Assembly: GCF_003075395.1 (NCBI RefSeq)
Contig: NZ_QDFV01000004.1
Span: forward strand, 359,250 to 423,249
Direction of reading: 5' to 3'
DNA length: 64,000 nucleotides
Source of the DNA: Microbacterium sp. TPD7012
GTDB lineage: Bacteria; Actinomycetota; Actinomycetes; Actinomycetales; Microbacteriaceae
Shown here: positions 53,126-62,165 of the stretch, in pieces
Layout: every line of letters begins with the position of its first letter
Numbering within the stretch: the first letter of the stretch is position 1
Made by a program: the position numbers and the translations under genes
Notes under the pieces: model-generated
What the model was told of the DNA's origin: nothing
Seen by the model: the letters and a program-made list of their open reading frames with translations, nothing else
Databases searched by the model: none

Positions 53126-56020
53126 TTGGCTGAAGGCAAGAAGCTCGTCATCGTCGAGTCCCCGACGAAGATGCGGTCTATTCAGGGATACCTCGGCGAC
53201 GGCTATGAGGTGCTCAGCTCCGTCGGCCACATCCGCGACCTCGCTGACAAGAAGGACATCCCGGCCGCCGACAAGGAGGCGTACGGGAAGTACTCGATCG
53301 ACATCGAGAACGGCTTCGACCCGTACTACGTCGTGTCCGATCGGAAGACCAAGACGGTCGCCGAGCTCAAGCGCGCGCTCAAGACCGCCGACGAGCTCCT
53401 GCTCGCCACTGATGAGGACCGCGAGGGCGAGGCGATCGCCTGGCACCTGCTCGAGACTCTGAAGCCCAAGGTTCCCGTCAAGCGCATGGTCTTCCACGAG
53501 ATCACCAAGGACGCGATCCAGGCGGCTGTGGGAAACACCCGCGAGCTCGACCACGACCTCGTCGACGCGCAGGAGACCCGCCGCATCCTCGACCGCCTCT
53601 ACGGCTGGGACGTCTCGCCGGTGCTCTGGTACAAGGTCAAGACCGGCATCTCCGCCGGGCGCGTGCAGTCCGCCGCCACCCGCCTGATCGTCGACCGCGA
53701 ACGCGAGCGCATGGCGTTCGTCTCGGCGGAGTACTGGGACGTCGATGCCGCCGCCGCAGCGACGGGGACGTCCTTCAAGATCCGCCTCGTCCGGGTCGAC
53801 GGCGGGCAGCTCGCCCGCGGCACCGACTTCGACGACACCGGCAAGCTCAAGAAGGCCGTCGTCATCCTCGACGAGGCCACGGCCGCGTCGCTCGCTCAGG
53901 CCGTCGACGCCGTCGGCGCCGGCACCGTGACCAAGGTCGAGGCGAAGCCCGGAACCCGCAGCCCCTACGCGCCGTTCACGACCTCGACCATGCAGCAGGA
54001 AGCCGGCCGCAAGCTCTCGATGGGCGCGAAGCAGGCGATGGGCGTCGCCCAGCGTCTGTACGAGAAGGGCTACATCACCTATATGCGCACCGACTCCACG
54101 GCGCTGAGCACCCAGGCGGTGCAGGCGGCGCGGAGCCAGGCGGTCGCGCTCTACGGCGACGCCGCGGTGCCGCTGAAGCCGCGCGTCTACAAGTCGAAGA
54201 GCAAGAACGCGCAGGAGGCTCACGAGGCGATCCGTCCCTCGGGCGAGAACTTCCGCACGCCGGCATCCCTCTCCAGCGAGCTCGACCGCGACGAGCAGCG
54301 TCTCTACGACCTCATCTGGAAGCGCACCGTCGCCAGCCAGATGGCCGACGCGAAGTACGAGACGACGACCGTCACGATCGCCGTCGACACCTCCGCAGAG
54401 CTCAAGGGGCAGGGCGCCGCCCAGCTCGCCGAGTTCACGGCATCCGGCACCGTCTACACCTTCAAGGGCTTCCTCGAGGCCTACGAAGAGGGGCGCGACG
54501 AGAAGCGCGGGGATGCGGACGCGGCGGAGAACCAGTCCCTGCCCGCCGTCGCCGTCGGCGACGCGCTCGCCGTCTCGGATGCCGAGGCCAAGGGCCACCG
54601 CACCACGCCCAAGCCCCGCTACACCGAGGCCTCGCTCGTCAAGGTGCTCGAGGAGAAGGGCATCGGCCGCCCGTCGACCTTCGCCTCGATCCCCGAGACG
54701 ATCCTCGACCGCGGCTACGCCGTCAAGCGCGGTCAGGCGCTCGTTCCCACCTGGCTCGCGTTCAGCGTGGTGCGTCTGCTCGAGGAGCACTTCGCCGCGC
54801 TCGTCGACTACGACTTCACTGCGGCGCTCGAAGACGATCTCGACACGATTGCGCGCGGCGAGCAGAACCGGGTGGAGTGGCTCAAGTCGTTCTACTTCGG
54901 ATCCGAGAGCCGCACCGGCCTCCGCCAGGTCGTCGACAACCTCGGCGAGATCGACGCCCGTGCGCTGAACTCCACCCGCATCACCGACACGGCCACGCTC
55001 CGATTCGGCAAGTACGGTCCCTACCTCGAGGTCGCCGATCCGGAGAACCCCGATGCCAAGCCGCGCATCGTCAACGTGCCGGAGGACCTCGCGCCCGACG
55101 AGCTCACGCAGGCGAAGGCGCAGGAGCTCATCGATGCTCCCGTCGCCGGCGACCGCGTGCTGGGGGAGAACCCCGAGAACGGCAAGATCATCGTCGTCAA
55201 GGACGGTCGATTCGGTCCCTACGTGCAGGAGAACGACCCGGTGTCGGAGGATGCCGCGGTCGACGAGTCGACCGGCGAGGTCGTCGAGGCTCCCAAGCCG
55301 AAGCGGGGAGCCAAGAAGGAGACGGCCCCCAAGCCCCGCACCGGGTCGCTGTTCCGCTCGATGTCGGTCGACTCGATCGATCTCGAGACGGCCCTGCAGC
55401 TGCTGAACCTCCCGCGCATCGTCGGCACCGATCCGGAGTCGGATGAGGAGATCACGGCCCAGAACGGTCGGTTCGGTCCGTACCTGAAGAAGGGCACGGA
55501 CTCGCGGTCGCTCGAGAGCGAATCGCAGATCTTCGATGTCACGCTCGAGCAGGCGCTCGAGATCTACGCGCAGCCGAAGTACGGCGCTCGACGCGCGTCC
55601 AGCGCGCTCGCCGAGTTCGACGCCGACCCGGTCAGCGGCAAGCCGATCCGCATCCGCGACGGTCGTTTCGGCGCGTACGTGACCGACAGCGAGACCAACG
55701 TCACGATCCCGCGCGGACAGAAGGTCGAGGACATCACGTTCGAGATCGCCGTGCAGATGCTCGCCGACAAGCGCGCGAAGGGGCCGACTCCCAAGCGCGG
55801 CGCCAAGAAGCCCGCAGCGAAGAAGGCCCCCGCGAAGAAGCCGGCGGCGAAGACCACGACGGCGAAGACCGCGACGGCGAAGACCGCGACGGCGAAGACC
55901 GCGGCCAAGAAGCCGGCCGCCAAGAAGACGGATGCCGCGACCTCGGCCGCGCGCTCGGCCGCGGCGAAGAAGGCCGCCGCGACACGGGCCGCGAACGCCG
56001 CTGCGAAGGCGGGCTCGTGA
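53126..56020 (+). CDS. topA: DNA topoisomerase I
   Basis: A 964-residue type IA topoisomerase relaxing negative supercoils. The Toprim domain starts at KKLVIVESPTKMRSIQGYLG; the catalytic Tyr319 is in YMRTDSTALS. Instead of zinc ribbons the C-terminal part has repeated units of the FGPYV/FGAYV kind (GRFGPYVQEND, GRFGPYLKKG, GRFGAYVTDSE), followed by a Lys/Ala-rich tail from about residue 890 (repeated AKTATAKT and AAKKPAAKK) as known in mycobacterial and streptomycete enzymes, where it boosts processivity. TTG 53126 is preferred because AGAAAGGACG precedes it; GTG 53093 would add 11 residues. Confidence 0.95.
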   Translation: MAEGKKLVIVESPTKMRSIQGYLGDGYEVLSSVGHIRDLADKKDIPAADKEAYGKYSIDIENGFDPYYVVSDRKTKTVAELKRALKTADELLLATDEDREGEAIAWHLLETLKPKVPVKRMVFHEITKDAIQAAVGNTRELDHDLVDAQETRRILDRLYGWDVSPVLWYKVKTGISAGRVQSAATRLIVDRERERMAFVSAEYWDVDAAAAATGTSFKIRLVRVDGGQLARGTDFDDTGKLKKAVVILDEATAASLAQAVDAVGAGTVTKVEAKPGTRSPYAPFTTSTMQQEAGRKLSMGAKQAMGVAQRLYEKGYITYMRTDSTALSTQAVQAARSQAVALYGDAAVPLKPRVYKSKSKNAQEAHEAIRPSGENFRTPASLSSELDRDEQRLYDLIWKRTVASQMADAKYETTTVTIAVDTSAELKGQGAAQLAEFTASGTVYTFKGFLEAYEEGRDEKRGDADAAENQSLPAVAVGDALAVSDAEAKGHRTTPKPRYTEASLVKVLEEKGIGRPSTFASIPETILDRGYAVKRGQALVPTWLAFSVVRLLEEHFAALVDYDFTAALEDDLDTIARGEQNRVEWLKSFYFGSESRTGLRQVVDNLGEIDARALNSTRITDTATLRFGKYGPYLEVADPENPDAKPRIVNVPEDLAPDELTQAKAQELIDAPVAGDRVLGENPENGKIIVVKDGRFGPYVQENDPVSEDAAVDESTGEVVEAPKPKRGAKKETAPKPRTGSLFRSMSVDSIDLETALQLLNLPRIVGTDPESDEEITAQNGRFGPYLKKGTDSRSLESESQIFDVTLEQALEIYAQPKYGARRASSALAEFDADPVSGKPIRIRDGRFGAYVTDSETNVTIPRGQKVEDITFEIAVQMLADKRAKGPTPKRGAKKPAAKKAPAKKPAAKTTTAKTATAKTATAKTAAKKPAAKKTDAATSAARSAAAKKAAATRAANAAAKAGS

Positions 56021-56652
56021 CCCCAGGCGGTGGTGTGTGGATCACGCTCGAAGGCGGCGACGGCTCGGGCAAGACCACGCAGTCGAATCTGCTCGCCTCC
56101 TGGTTGACGGATGCCGGGCGCACGGTCGTGCGTACCCGTGAACCCGGCGGGTCAGAGGTCGGTCAGCTGATCCGCGACATCGTGCTGCATCATCGCGGCG
56201 ATATCGCGCCGCGTGCGGAGGCGCTGCTGTATGCGGCCGACCGGGCGCACCATGTCGCGACCGTGGTCCGGCCCGCCCTCGATCGCGGCGAGGTCGTGCT
56301 GCAGGATCGCTATCTCGACTCCTCGGTCGCGTATCAGGGTGCGGGACGCGTGCTCGACGCGACCGAGATCCGCGACCTGTCGCTCTGGGCCGCGGAGGGT
56401 GCGCTGCCCGATCTCACGATCCTGCTCGACCTGGACCCCGGCGAGGCGCGCGTGCGCCTCGATTCCGCGGACAAGCCCTTCGATCGGCTCGAGGCGGAGC
56501 AGGTCGACTTCCACGCGCGAGTCAGGGACGCATACCTGGCGCTGGCCGCTGCCGAGCCCGAACGGTTCCTGGTGGTCGACGCCGCCGCATCCGCCGACGA
56601 CATCGCCGGGCTGATCCGCGCCCGCGTCGAGAGCCTGCTCGCCTCACGGTGA
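56017..56652 (+). CDS. tmk: thymidylate kinase
   Basis: A 211-residue enzyme phosphorylating dTMP to dTDP. P-loop is EGGDGSGKTT (Lys19), the DR(Y/x) motif is VVLQDRYLDSSVAYQG, and the lid region follows. A GTG start overlaps the topA stop (GTGA); an alternative GTG five codons later would remove the Gly-rich extension MTPGG. The topA-tmk-holB order is conserved in actinobacteria, linking nucleotide supply and replication. Confidence 0.95.
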   Translation: MTPGGGVWITLEGGDGSGKTTQSNLLASWLTDAGRTVVRTREPGGSEVGQLIRDIVLHHRGDIAPRAEALLYAADRAHHVATVVRPALDRGEVVLQDRYLDSSVAYQGAGRVLDATEIRDLSLWAAEGALPDLTILLDLDPGEARVRLDSADKPFDRLEAEQVDFHARVRDAYLALAAAEPERFLVVDAAASADDIAGLIRARVESLLASR

Positions 56653-56714
56653 GCCGGCACCCGCGGTCGCGGGGGCCGCGCCGATGCCGTGCCGCGGGCG
56701 TCGGTGCTCCCGAT

Positions 56715-56720
56715 TAGGCT
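56715..56720 (+). promoter_or_regulatory. -10 box TAGGCT of holB (leaderless)
   Basis: TAGGCT ends 6 nt before ATG 56727; a GAGGT within the spacer is too close to the start to serve as a ribosome binding site. Identical in sequence and spacing to the dnaX element, so two clamp-loader genes share this promoter form. Confidence 0.55.
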
Positions 56721-56726
56721 GAGGTC

Positions 56727-57884
56727 ATGCCCCAGACCGTCGCCGCCCCGTTCCCGTGGGCCGATGTGTGGGGGCAGGATGCAGCGGTCGAGACGCTCCG
56801 CGCCGCAGCATCCGATCCTGCAGCGCTCTCGCACGCCTGGCTGATCACCGGTCCACCCGGGTCCGGCCGTTCGACGCTCGCGCACGCCTTCGCCGCCGCG
56901 CTGGTCGCCGATCGTCCCGACGACGAGGCGGCGATGCGCCAGGTGCTCGCCGGCACGCATCCCGACGTCACGGCGCTGCGCACCGACAAGGTCATCATCA
57001 CCATCGCCGAGGCGCGCGCGCTCGTCGAGCGCTCGTACTTCGCGCCCTCCGCCGGACGATACCGGGTGATCGTCGTCGAAGACGCCGATCGCATGGTCGA
57101 GCGCACCTCGAACGTGCTGCTGAAAGCGCTGGAGGAGCCCCCGGAGCAGACCGTGTGGATCCTGTGCGCCCCGAGCGAGGCCGACCTGCTGCCGACCATC
57201 CGCTCCCGGGTGCGGTCGCTGCGGCTCCGCGAGCCCGACGTGGCCGACGTCGCGCGTCTGATCAGCCTGCGGACCGGCGTCGACGGGGAGATCGCCGAGC
57301 AGGCCGCCCGGCACGCGCAACGCCACATCGGCATGGCGCAGCGGCTCGCGACCGATGAATCGGCTCGCCGTCGGCGCGACGAGACCCTGCGCTCCGTCCT
57401 CGGCGTGCGCGGTGTCGGCGACGCCGTCGAGGTGGCCGGTCGCATCATCCAGGCCGCCACCGAGGACGCGAAAGCGCTCACGGCCGAGCGCGATGCGACG
57501 GAGAGGGCCTCGATGCTCCGGACCGTGGGCATCGCCGAGGGGCAGCCCGTCCCGCCGGCTCTGCGCACGCAGCTCTCCGCTCTCGAGGACGACCAGAAGA
57601 AGCGCGCCACGCGCAGTCTGCGTGACGGCATCGACCGGGTGCTCACCGACCTCCAATCCCTGTTCCGCGACGTCGTCATGCTGCAGTTCGGCAGAGATGA
57701 CGATCTGATCAACACCGAGCTGCGCGCCGAGCTGGCAGGCCTCGCATCCGCCTGGCCCGAGACACGTACTCTTGTCGTACTTGACCACCTTGCCGAGACG
57801 AGGCAGTCGCTGGAGCGCAACGTCGCCCCGCTGCTCGCCCTGGAGAGCTTGCTCGTGACGATCACGAGCGGGAGGAAACCGTGA
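56727..57884 (+). CDS. holB: DNA polymerase III delta' subunit
   Basis: A 385-residue clamp-loader subunit. The P-loop-like GPPGSGRST (43-51) has Arg48 where active ATPases carry Lys, as expected for the non-hydrolysing delta' subunit. YRVIVVEDADRM and the SRC-equivalent region (LPTIRSRVRSL) follow, then a C-terminal collar domain. Partner of DnaX, which lies at 30.4 kb. Its stop overlaps the lipoprotein gene start (GTGA). Confidence 0.92.
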   Translation: MPQTVAAPFPWADVWGQDAAVETLRAAASDPAALSHAWLITGPPGSGRSTLAHAFAAALVADRPDDEAAMRQVLAGTHPDVTALRTDKVIITIAEARALVERSYFAPSAGRYRVIVVEDADRMVERTSNVLLKALEEPPEQTVWILCAPSEADLLPTIRSRVRSLRLREPDVADVARLISLRTGVDGEIAEQAARHAQRHIGMAQRLATDESARRRRDETLRSVLGVRGVGDAVEVAGRIIQAATEDAKALTAERDATERASMLRTVGIAEGQPVPPALRTQLSALEDDQKKRATRSLRDGIDRVLTDLQSLFRDVVMLQFGRDDDLINTELRAELAGLASAWPETRTLVVLDHLAETRQSLERNVAPLLALESLLVTITSGRKP

Positions 57885-59437
57885 ACAACCGATCGACTTC
57901 CCGCTTCCGCCGCGCCGCCGCGATCGTCGCCGGCCTGGCAGCGGCATCCGTCGCCCTCTCCGGGTGCCTGTACGCCATGATCCCCGAGCAGGCGGCTCCG
58001 CGGCCCTCGTCGACGAACGCGCCCGACACCGAGGGCGTCTCCGCCGACCTGCTGCCGTTCTACTCGCAGACGCTCACGTGGACGACGTGCGGCACCGGCT
58101 TCGACTGCACCGACGTGACGGCGCCGCTCGACTGGGAGAACCCGAGCGCGGGGGAGATCACGCTCTCCGTGGTGCGCCACCAGGCCGAGGGCACCGCGAT
58201 CGGCTCCCTGCTGACCAACCCGGGCGGGCCCGGTGCCAGCGGCGTCGAGCTCATCCAGGGCAGCCTCGACTTCGCGGTCGGAGCGGACCTCATCGAGAAC
58301 TATGACGTGATCGGCTTCGATCCTCGCGGTGTCGGCGCTTCGACGGCCGTCACCTGCTATGACGCAGCGCAGATGGACGACTACCTCTACACGATCCCCG
58401 ACGCCCCGCGCGGGACGCCCGAGTGGGAGGCCGAGCTGCTCGAGTCGCACAAGGCCTTCGCCGAGGCGTGCGACGCGAACAGCGGCGGCATCCTGCCCCA
58501 CATCACCACGATCAACTCCGCTCGCGACATGGATCTGATCCGTGCGGTGCTCGGCGACAAGCAGTTGAACTACCTCGGCTACTCCTACGGCACCTTCCTC
58601 GGCGCCACCTACGCGAAGCTGTACCCCGAGAAGGCCGGTCGGCTCGTGCTCGACGGCGCGATCGACCCCGCGGTCCCGGGCCTCGAGGTCGGCGCGACCC
58701 AGGCCCTCGGCTTCGAATCGGCGCTGCGCGCCTACATGCAGAACTGCCTCGATTCTGGAAGCTGCCCGTTCAACGGCACGGTCGACGAGGCGATGGCCGA
58801 CCTCGGAGCCCTGCTCGCGAGCGCCGACCGCTCGCCGCTGAAGAACGGCGACGGACGCCTGATGGGCGCCGACTCGATGATGACCGCCATCATCGCGGCG
58901 CTCTACTCGGAAGACAGCTGGGGCTACCTCACCCAGGCGCTCGACGAGGCGCTGCAGGGCGACCCGACGACCGCCTTCCTGCTCGCCGACTTCTACAACG
59001 AGCGGGAGAACGGCGCCTACCTCAGCAACTCCTCCGAGGCGTTCCGTGCGTACAACTGCATGGACTACCCGGTCGAGGACGACCCCGATGCCGAGGCCGC
59101 GATCACGAAGAAGATCGCCGAGGGCGCTCCGACCATCGCTCCGTACTGGAACGGCCCCGACTCGTGCTCGGTCTGGCCGTACCCGCCCACGGGTACCCGC
59201 GGCGAGATCAAGGCCGAGGGCGCGGGGCCGATCCTCGTGATCGGCACCACGAACGATCCGGCGACGCCGTACGAGTGGTCCGAGTCGCTCGCGAACCAGC
59301 TGGAGGAGGGTGTCCTCATCACCCGTGTCGGCGAAGGCCACACCGGCTACAACAAGGGCAACGCGTGCGTCGACGACGCCGTGGAGGCATTCCTGCTCGA
59401 CGACGTGGTGCCGGAGGACGGTCTGCGCTGCGAGTGA
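57881..59437 (+). CDS. secreted lipoprotein, TAP-like alpha/beta hydrolase
   Basis: A 518-residue exported hydrolase. The signal peptide ends in a lipobox SVALSGC with Cys29. The catalytic Ser235 is in LGYSYGTFLG, Asp near TTNDPATPYEWS and His in GEGHTGYNKG, which is the TAP-like (SCO/tripeptidyl aminopeptidase) pattern with a large cap domain in between. Typical role: removing N-terminal tripeptides or degrading peptides at the cell surface. GTG 57881 overlaps the holB stop. Substrate not determined. Confidence 0.88.
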   Translation: MNNRSTSRFRRAAAIVAGLAAASVALSGCLYAMIPEQAAPRPSSTNAPDTEGVSADLLPFYSQTLTWTTCGTGFDCTDVTAPLDWENPSAGEITLSVVRHQAEGTAIGSLLTNPGGPGASGVELIQGSLDFAVGADLIENYDVIGFDPRGVGASTAVTCYDAAQMDDYLYTIPDAPRGTPEWEAELLESHKAFAEACDANSGGILPHITTINSARDMDLIRAVLGDKQLNYLGYSYGTFLGATYAKLYPEKAGRLVLDGAIDPAVPGLEVGATQALGFESALRAYMQNCLDSGSCPFNGTVDEAMADLGALLASADRSPLKNGDGRLMGADSMMTAIIAALYSEDSWGYLTQALDEALQGDPTTAFLLADFYNERENGAYLSNSSEAFRAYNCMDYPVEDDPDAEAAITKKIAEGAPTIAPYWNGPDSCSVWPYPPTGTRGEIKAEGAGPILVIGTTNDPATPYEWSESLANQLEEGVLITRVGEGHTGYNKGNACVDDAVEAFLLDDVVPEDGLRCE

Positions 59438-59472
59438 TGCGGGCTCGATTCGCGACGAGCCGCGAGACAGGG

Positions 59473-59478
59473 TAATAT
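59473..59478 (+). promoter_or_regulatory. -10 box TAATAT of tRNA-Thr
   Basis: TAATAT stands 28 nt before the mature tRNA 5' end, leaving a short 5' trailer of about 20 nt for RNase P to remove. Confidence 0.5.
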
Positions 59479-59506
59479 CGGTGATCGCGCCGCTCACGCG
59501 TCGCAC

Positions 59507-59579
59507 GCCGCTTTAGCTCAGTCGGCAGAGCATTTCACTCGTAATGAAAAGGTCGTCAGTTCGATTCTGACAAGCGGCT
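59507..59579 (+). tRNA. tRNA-Thr (anticodon CGT), CCA not encoded
   Basis: Acceptor GCCGCTT pairs with AAGCGGC, discriminator T. Anticodon loop (CTCGTAA) gives CGT, reading ACG. D arm AGCTCAGTCGGCAGAGC and T arm GTCAGTTCGATTCTGAC are standard. The body is 73 nt, and TCC follows, so CCA must be added after transcription. Confidence 0.95.
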
Positions 59580-59584
59580 CCGAG

Positions 59585-59618
59585 GGCCCCGTGATGCGAA
59601 GAACATCACGGGGCCTTT
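59585..59618 (+). terminator. Rho-independent terminator of tRNA-Thr
   Basis: GGCCCCGTGATG (59585-59596) pairs with CATCACGGGGCC (59604-59615) around CGAAGAA and is followed by TTTCCCTTT. A strong terminator directly after the tRNA. Confidence 0.85.
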
Positions 59619-59634
59619 CCCTTTCCCCACGGCG

Positions 59635-59640
59635 TACCCT
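59635..59640 (+). promoter_or_regulatory. -10 box TACCCT of pncA (leaderless)
   Basis: TACCCT ends 6 nt before ATG 59647 with no ribosome binding site, the same pattern as before dnaX, mqo and holB. Confidence 0.5.
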
Positions 59641-59646
59641 CGAACC

Positions 59647-60228
59647 ATGAGCAGAGCGCTTCTCATCGTCGATGTCCAGAACGACTTCACCGAAGGCGGC
59701 GCCCTCGCCGTCGCCGGGGGTGACGCGGTCGCCTCCGCCGTCTCCACGTTCCTGGCCGTGCACGCAGCCGACTATGCGGTGATCGTCGCGTCGCGCGACT
59801 GGCACGATGCCGAGGGCGACAACGGCGGGCACTTCGCGGCGGAGCCGGACTACGTCGACACCTGGCCGGTCCACTGCGTCGCCGGAACCGAGGGGGCGGA
59901 GTACGACCCCCTGTTGACGACGGATGCCGTGACGCATCATGTGCAGAAGGGACAGGGCGTTGCCGCCTACTCGATGTTCGAGGGCGTGACAGACGAGGGA
60001 TCGACCGTCGGCGCCGTGCTCACGGGAGCCGGGGTGCTCACGGCGGATGTCGTGGGCATCGCGACCGACCACTGCGTACGGGCGACCGCCCTCGACGCGA
60101 TCGCCCACGGCGTGCGGGTGCGCGTGCTCACGGATCTCGTCGCGGGCGTCGGTGCGGAATCCAGCGAGGCTGCCCTCGCAGAGCTCGCGCACGCGGGCGC
60201 CGAGCTTGTCGAGAGCGCAGCGGCGTGA
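59647..60228 (+). CDS. pncA: nicotinamidase (isochorismatase family)
   Basis: A 193-residue hydrolase converting nicotinamide to nicotinate for NAD recycling. Catalytic triad Asp9 (LLIVDVQNDF), Lys101 (VQKGQG) and Cys143 (GIATDHCVRATALDA); metal ligands Asp51 and His53 (RDWHD), plus His62 or His76. It matches mycobacterial PncA in motif order. First gene of a plus-strand operon with the next two genes, both with 4-nt overlaps. Confidence 0.93.
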   Translation: MSRALLIVDVQNDFTEGGALAVAGGDAVASAVSTFLAVHAADYAVIVASRDWHDAEGDNGGHFAAEPDYVDTWPVHCVAGTEGAEYDPLLTTDAVTHHVQKGQGVAAYSMFEGVTDEGSTVGAVLTGAGVLTADVVGIATDHCVRATALDAIAHGVRVRVLTDLVAGVGAESSEAALAELAHAGAELVESAAA

Positions 60229-60758
60229 CCCGCAGCGTCCTGCTGCTGCGGGCCGTGAACGTGAGCGGGCGCAACAGCGTGCCGATGGCGCGGCTGCGCG
60301 ACGTCCTGGCCGCGGAGACCGACCTCGAGGACGTCTCCACGTACATCGCCAGCGGGAACATCATCTGCGAGACGCCGACCACGCCGGATGCGGCCTGCAC
60401 CGCGGTGCGGAAGTCGATCGCCGCGGAGTTCGGCGTCGACACCCCCGTGATCCATCGCCGCCATGCGCAGCTCGTGGCCTCCGAGAAGACTCAGCCGTTC
60501 CCCGACGGTGAGGAGAAGTTCGTGCACGCCATGTTCCTCGAGAGGGCCGGCAAGGCGGGCGCGCTCGAGGCGCTGGAGGAGCGGCTCCAGCCCGGAGAGC
60601 GCCTCGCGCTCGTGGACGACGATCTCTGGATCGACTATGGCAGCGGCGGCGTGCACTCGACGAAGCTGACGAAGGCGGTGCTGGACCGCGCTCTCGGCGT
60701 CGCGGGCACGGCGCGCAACCTCCGCACGGTCCGGAAGCTCATCGAGCTGACCGCGTGA
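60225..60758 (+). CDS. DUF1697 domain protein
   Basis: A 177-residue protein of the DUF1697 family. Recognised by the start VLLLRAVNVSGRNSVPMARLRDVL and VSTYIASGNIICET. No catalytic residues are known for the family. GTG 60225 overlaps the pncA stop (GTGA). Function unknown. Confidence 0.85.
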   Translation: MTRSVLLLRAVNVSGRNSVPMARLRDVLAAETDLEDVSTYIASGNIICETPTTPDAACTAVRKSIAAEFGVDTPVIHRRHAQLVASEKTQPFPDGEEKFVHAMFLERAGKAGALEALEERLQPGERLALVDDDLWIDYGSGGVHSTKLTKAVLDRALGVAGTARNLRTVRKLIELTA

Positions 60759-61387
60759 GCGCTGCGGATACCGTCGAGCTGGCGCTGCCCTTCACCGGGC
60801 GGTGGCTGGTGCAGAACAGCCCGGCTGCGCGAGTTCCCAGCCACGGCACCACGCTCTTCGGCACCTCGCACGCGATCGACTTCGTGCCCGTCGGCGAAGA
60901 CGGACGGAGTGCACCTCGCACGCTGAGGAGCGTCTTCGGCACGGAGCGCCCCGAGTCGTTCATCGGCTTCGGTCGGCCGATCCTCGCTCCGGCATCCGGA
61001 GAGGTCGTCTCGGTGCTCGACGGCGAGAGCGATCACGTGGCACGCCGCTCCGTGATCGCGCTGCTCGGGTACGCGCTCAGCCAGCCGTCCCGCGTCCGCC
61101 GCGGCGCCTCCGCGATCGCCGGCAATCACGTCGTGATCAGGGTGGGTGGAGCGCTGGTGCTGCTCGCACACCTGCGCCGAGGGAGCATTCGCGTGCGCCC
61201 GGGGCAGCGCGTGACGGCGGGGGACGTGCTCGGCGAATGCGGGAACTCCGGCAACAGCACCGAGCCGCACGTGCACGTGCAGGCGTCGGAGTCGTTCGGG
61301 CGGAACGCCCGCGGCATCCCCCTCGTCTTCACGAGCGCGGCCGGTGCGCGGCGAGTGCCCGAGAACGGCGAGATCGTCGTCGCCTGA
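60755..61387 (+). CDS. M23 family metallopeptidase-like protein
   Basis: A 210-residue protein with the LytM/M23 fold: HAIDF (His39, Asp42), later HLRRGSIRVRPGQRV (His139) and EPHVHVQ (His172, His174). The zinc site looks complete. No signal peptide is visible, unusual for a cell wall peptidase, so either export is by another route or the start is mis-set. GTG overlaps the DUF1697 stop. Possibly a cytoplasmic member of the fold. Confidence 0.8.
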   Translation: MSAADTVELALPFTGRWLVQNSPAARVPSHGTTLFGTSHAIDFVPVGEDGRSAPRTLRSVFGTERPESFIGFGRPILAPASGEVVSVLDGESDHVARRSVIALLGYALSQPSRVRRGASAIAGNHVVIRVGGALVLLAHLRRGSIRVRPGQRVTAGDVLGECGNSGNSTEPHVHVQASESFGRNARGIPLVFTSAAGARRVPENGEIVVA

Positions 61388-61396
61388 GCCTCCGAG

Positions 61397-61612
61397 TCAG
61401 TTCGTGCGCGCGGAGACATCGGTGCTGAGCGCCGAGGGAGGGGTGTGCGGGTGCGGCTGCAGGTCGACGCGCCGCACTGCGCATCCGGCGCAGCGAACGT
61501 AGAGCACGATGCCGTCGCTCGTCGGATGCCGCGATTCGACGAGCCATGCGTGCTCGTGCGGCGTCGTGGATCGGGGGATGCGGGGGATCGGGCGGGTGTG
61601 CAATGCGGTCAT
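61397..61612 (-). CDS. small Cys-containing hypothetical protein
   Basis: A 71-residue protein with YVRCAGCAVRRVD (C-x-x-C) and several His, possibly metal-binding. ATG 61612 is chosen so that the gene stays clear of the divergent CGNR promoter; an upstream frame would overlap it. Transcribed divergently from the CGNR gene, 25 bp apart. No family recognised. Confidence 0.5.
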   Translation of the reverse strand: MTALHTRPIPRIPRSTTPHEHAWLVESRHPTSDGIVLYVRCAGCAVRRVDLQPHPHTPPSALSTDVSARTN

Positions 61613-61624
61613 GCATCCAGCGTG

Positions 61625-61631
61625 ATGTAAT
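61625..61631. promoter_or_regulatory. overlapping divergent -10 elements
   Basis: TGTAAT (61626-61631, plus strand) stands 6 nt before ATG 61638. Its complement offers TTACAT on the minus strand for the small Cys protein, so the two genes may share one melted region and exclude each other. Confidence 0.4.
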
Positions 61632-61637
61632 GCTCTT

Positions 61638-62156
61638 ATGCATCTCAACCCTTACGGCGAGTACGCGGTCCTGCTGGCGGCGTCGCTCGCCAACGACTGG
61701 CCGGCGGACCGCGCGGGAATCGAGGAGCGCACGCTCGAACTCGGGATGACGCAGACCTTCCCACCCGCTCCGGGCGATCATGCCGAGGTCAGGGCGGTCA
61801 TCGACGACTGGCTGAAGATCGTCGACGAGCCGGATCCCGCCGCCCGAGCCGACCTGCTGAACGCCGAGCTCGCCGCGACGGCCGCCTACCCGCGGCTGAC
61901 GAACCACGACGGCGAGGGCTGGCACCTGCACTACCGCGACGACGTGAAGTCGCTGCCTTACGTGCTCCGGGCCGTCATCAACCTCGGGACCTCGCTGCAT
62001 CTCGTCACCCGCGGCATGAGCAGGCTGGGTCGCTGTCAGGCTTCGCCGTGCACGAACGTCGTCGCGGACGTCACGCGCAACGGTCGCCAGCGCTTCTGCT
62101 CGGTGCGCTGCGCGAACCGAGCGGCGGTCCGCCGGCATCGGGCGCGAGCCGCCTGA
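61638..62156 (+). CDS. CGNR zinc finger domain protein
   Basis: A 172-residue protein with the CGNR (ABATE) type layout: a helical N-terminal domain (HLNPYGEYAVLLAASLAND) and a C-terminal zinc finger with Cys133, Cys138, Cys154 and Cys158 (CQASPC...FCSVRCANR), followed by a basic tail (RRHRARAA). The family is thought to bind DNA in stress regulation. Leaderless by its TGTAAT element. Target unknown. Confidence 0.85.
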   Translation: MHLNPYGEYAVLLAASLANDWPADRAGIEERTLELGMTQTFPPAPGDHAEVRAVIDDWLKIVDEPDPAARADLLNAELAATAAYPRLTNHDGEGWHLHYRDDVKSLPYVLRAVINLGTSLHLVTRGMSRLGRCQASPCTNVVADVTRNGRQRFCSVRCANRAAVRRHRARAA

Positions 62157-62165
62157 CCGCGCGGG

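Noticed and set aside
55780..56010. Short tandem DNA repeats resembling a CRISPR or minisatellite
   Set aside because: They encode the Lys/Ala-rich tail of topoisomerase I in frame, with no spacer structure.
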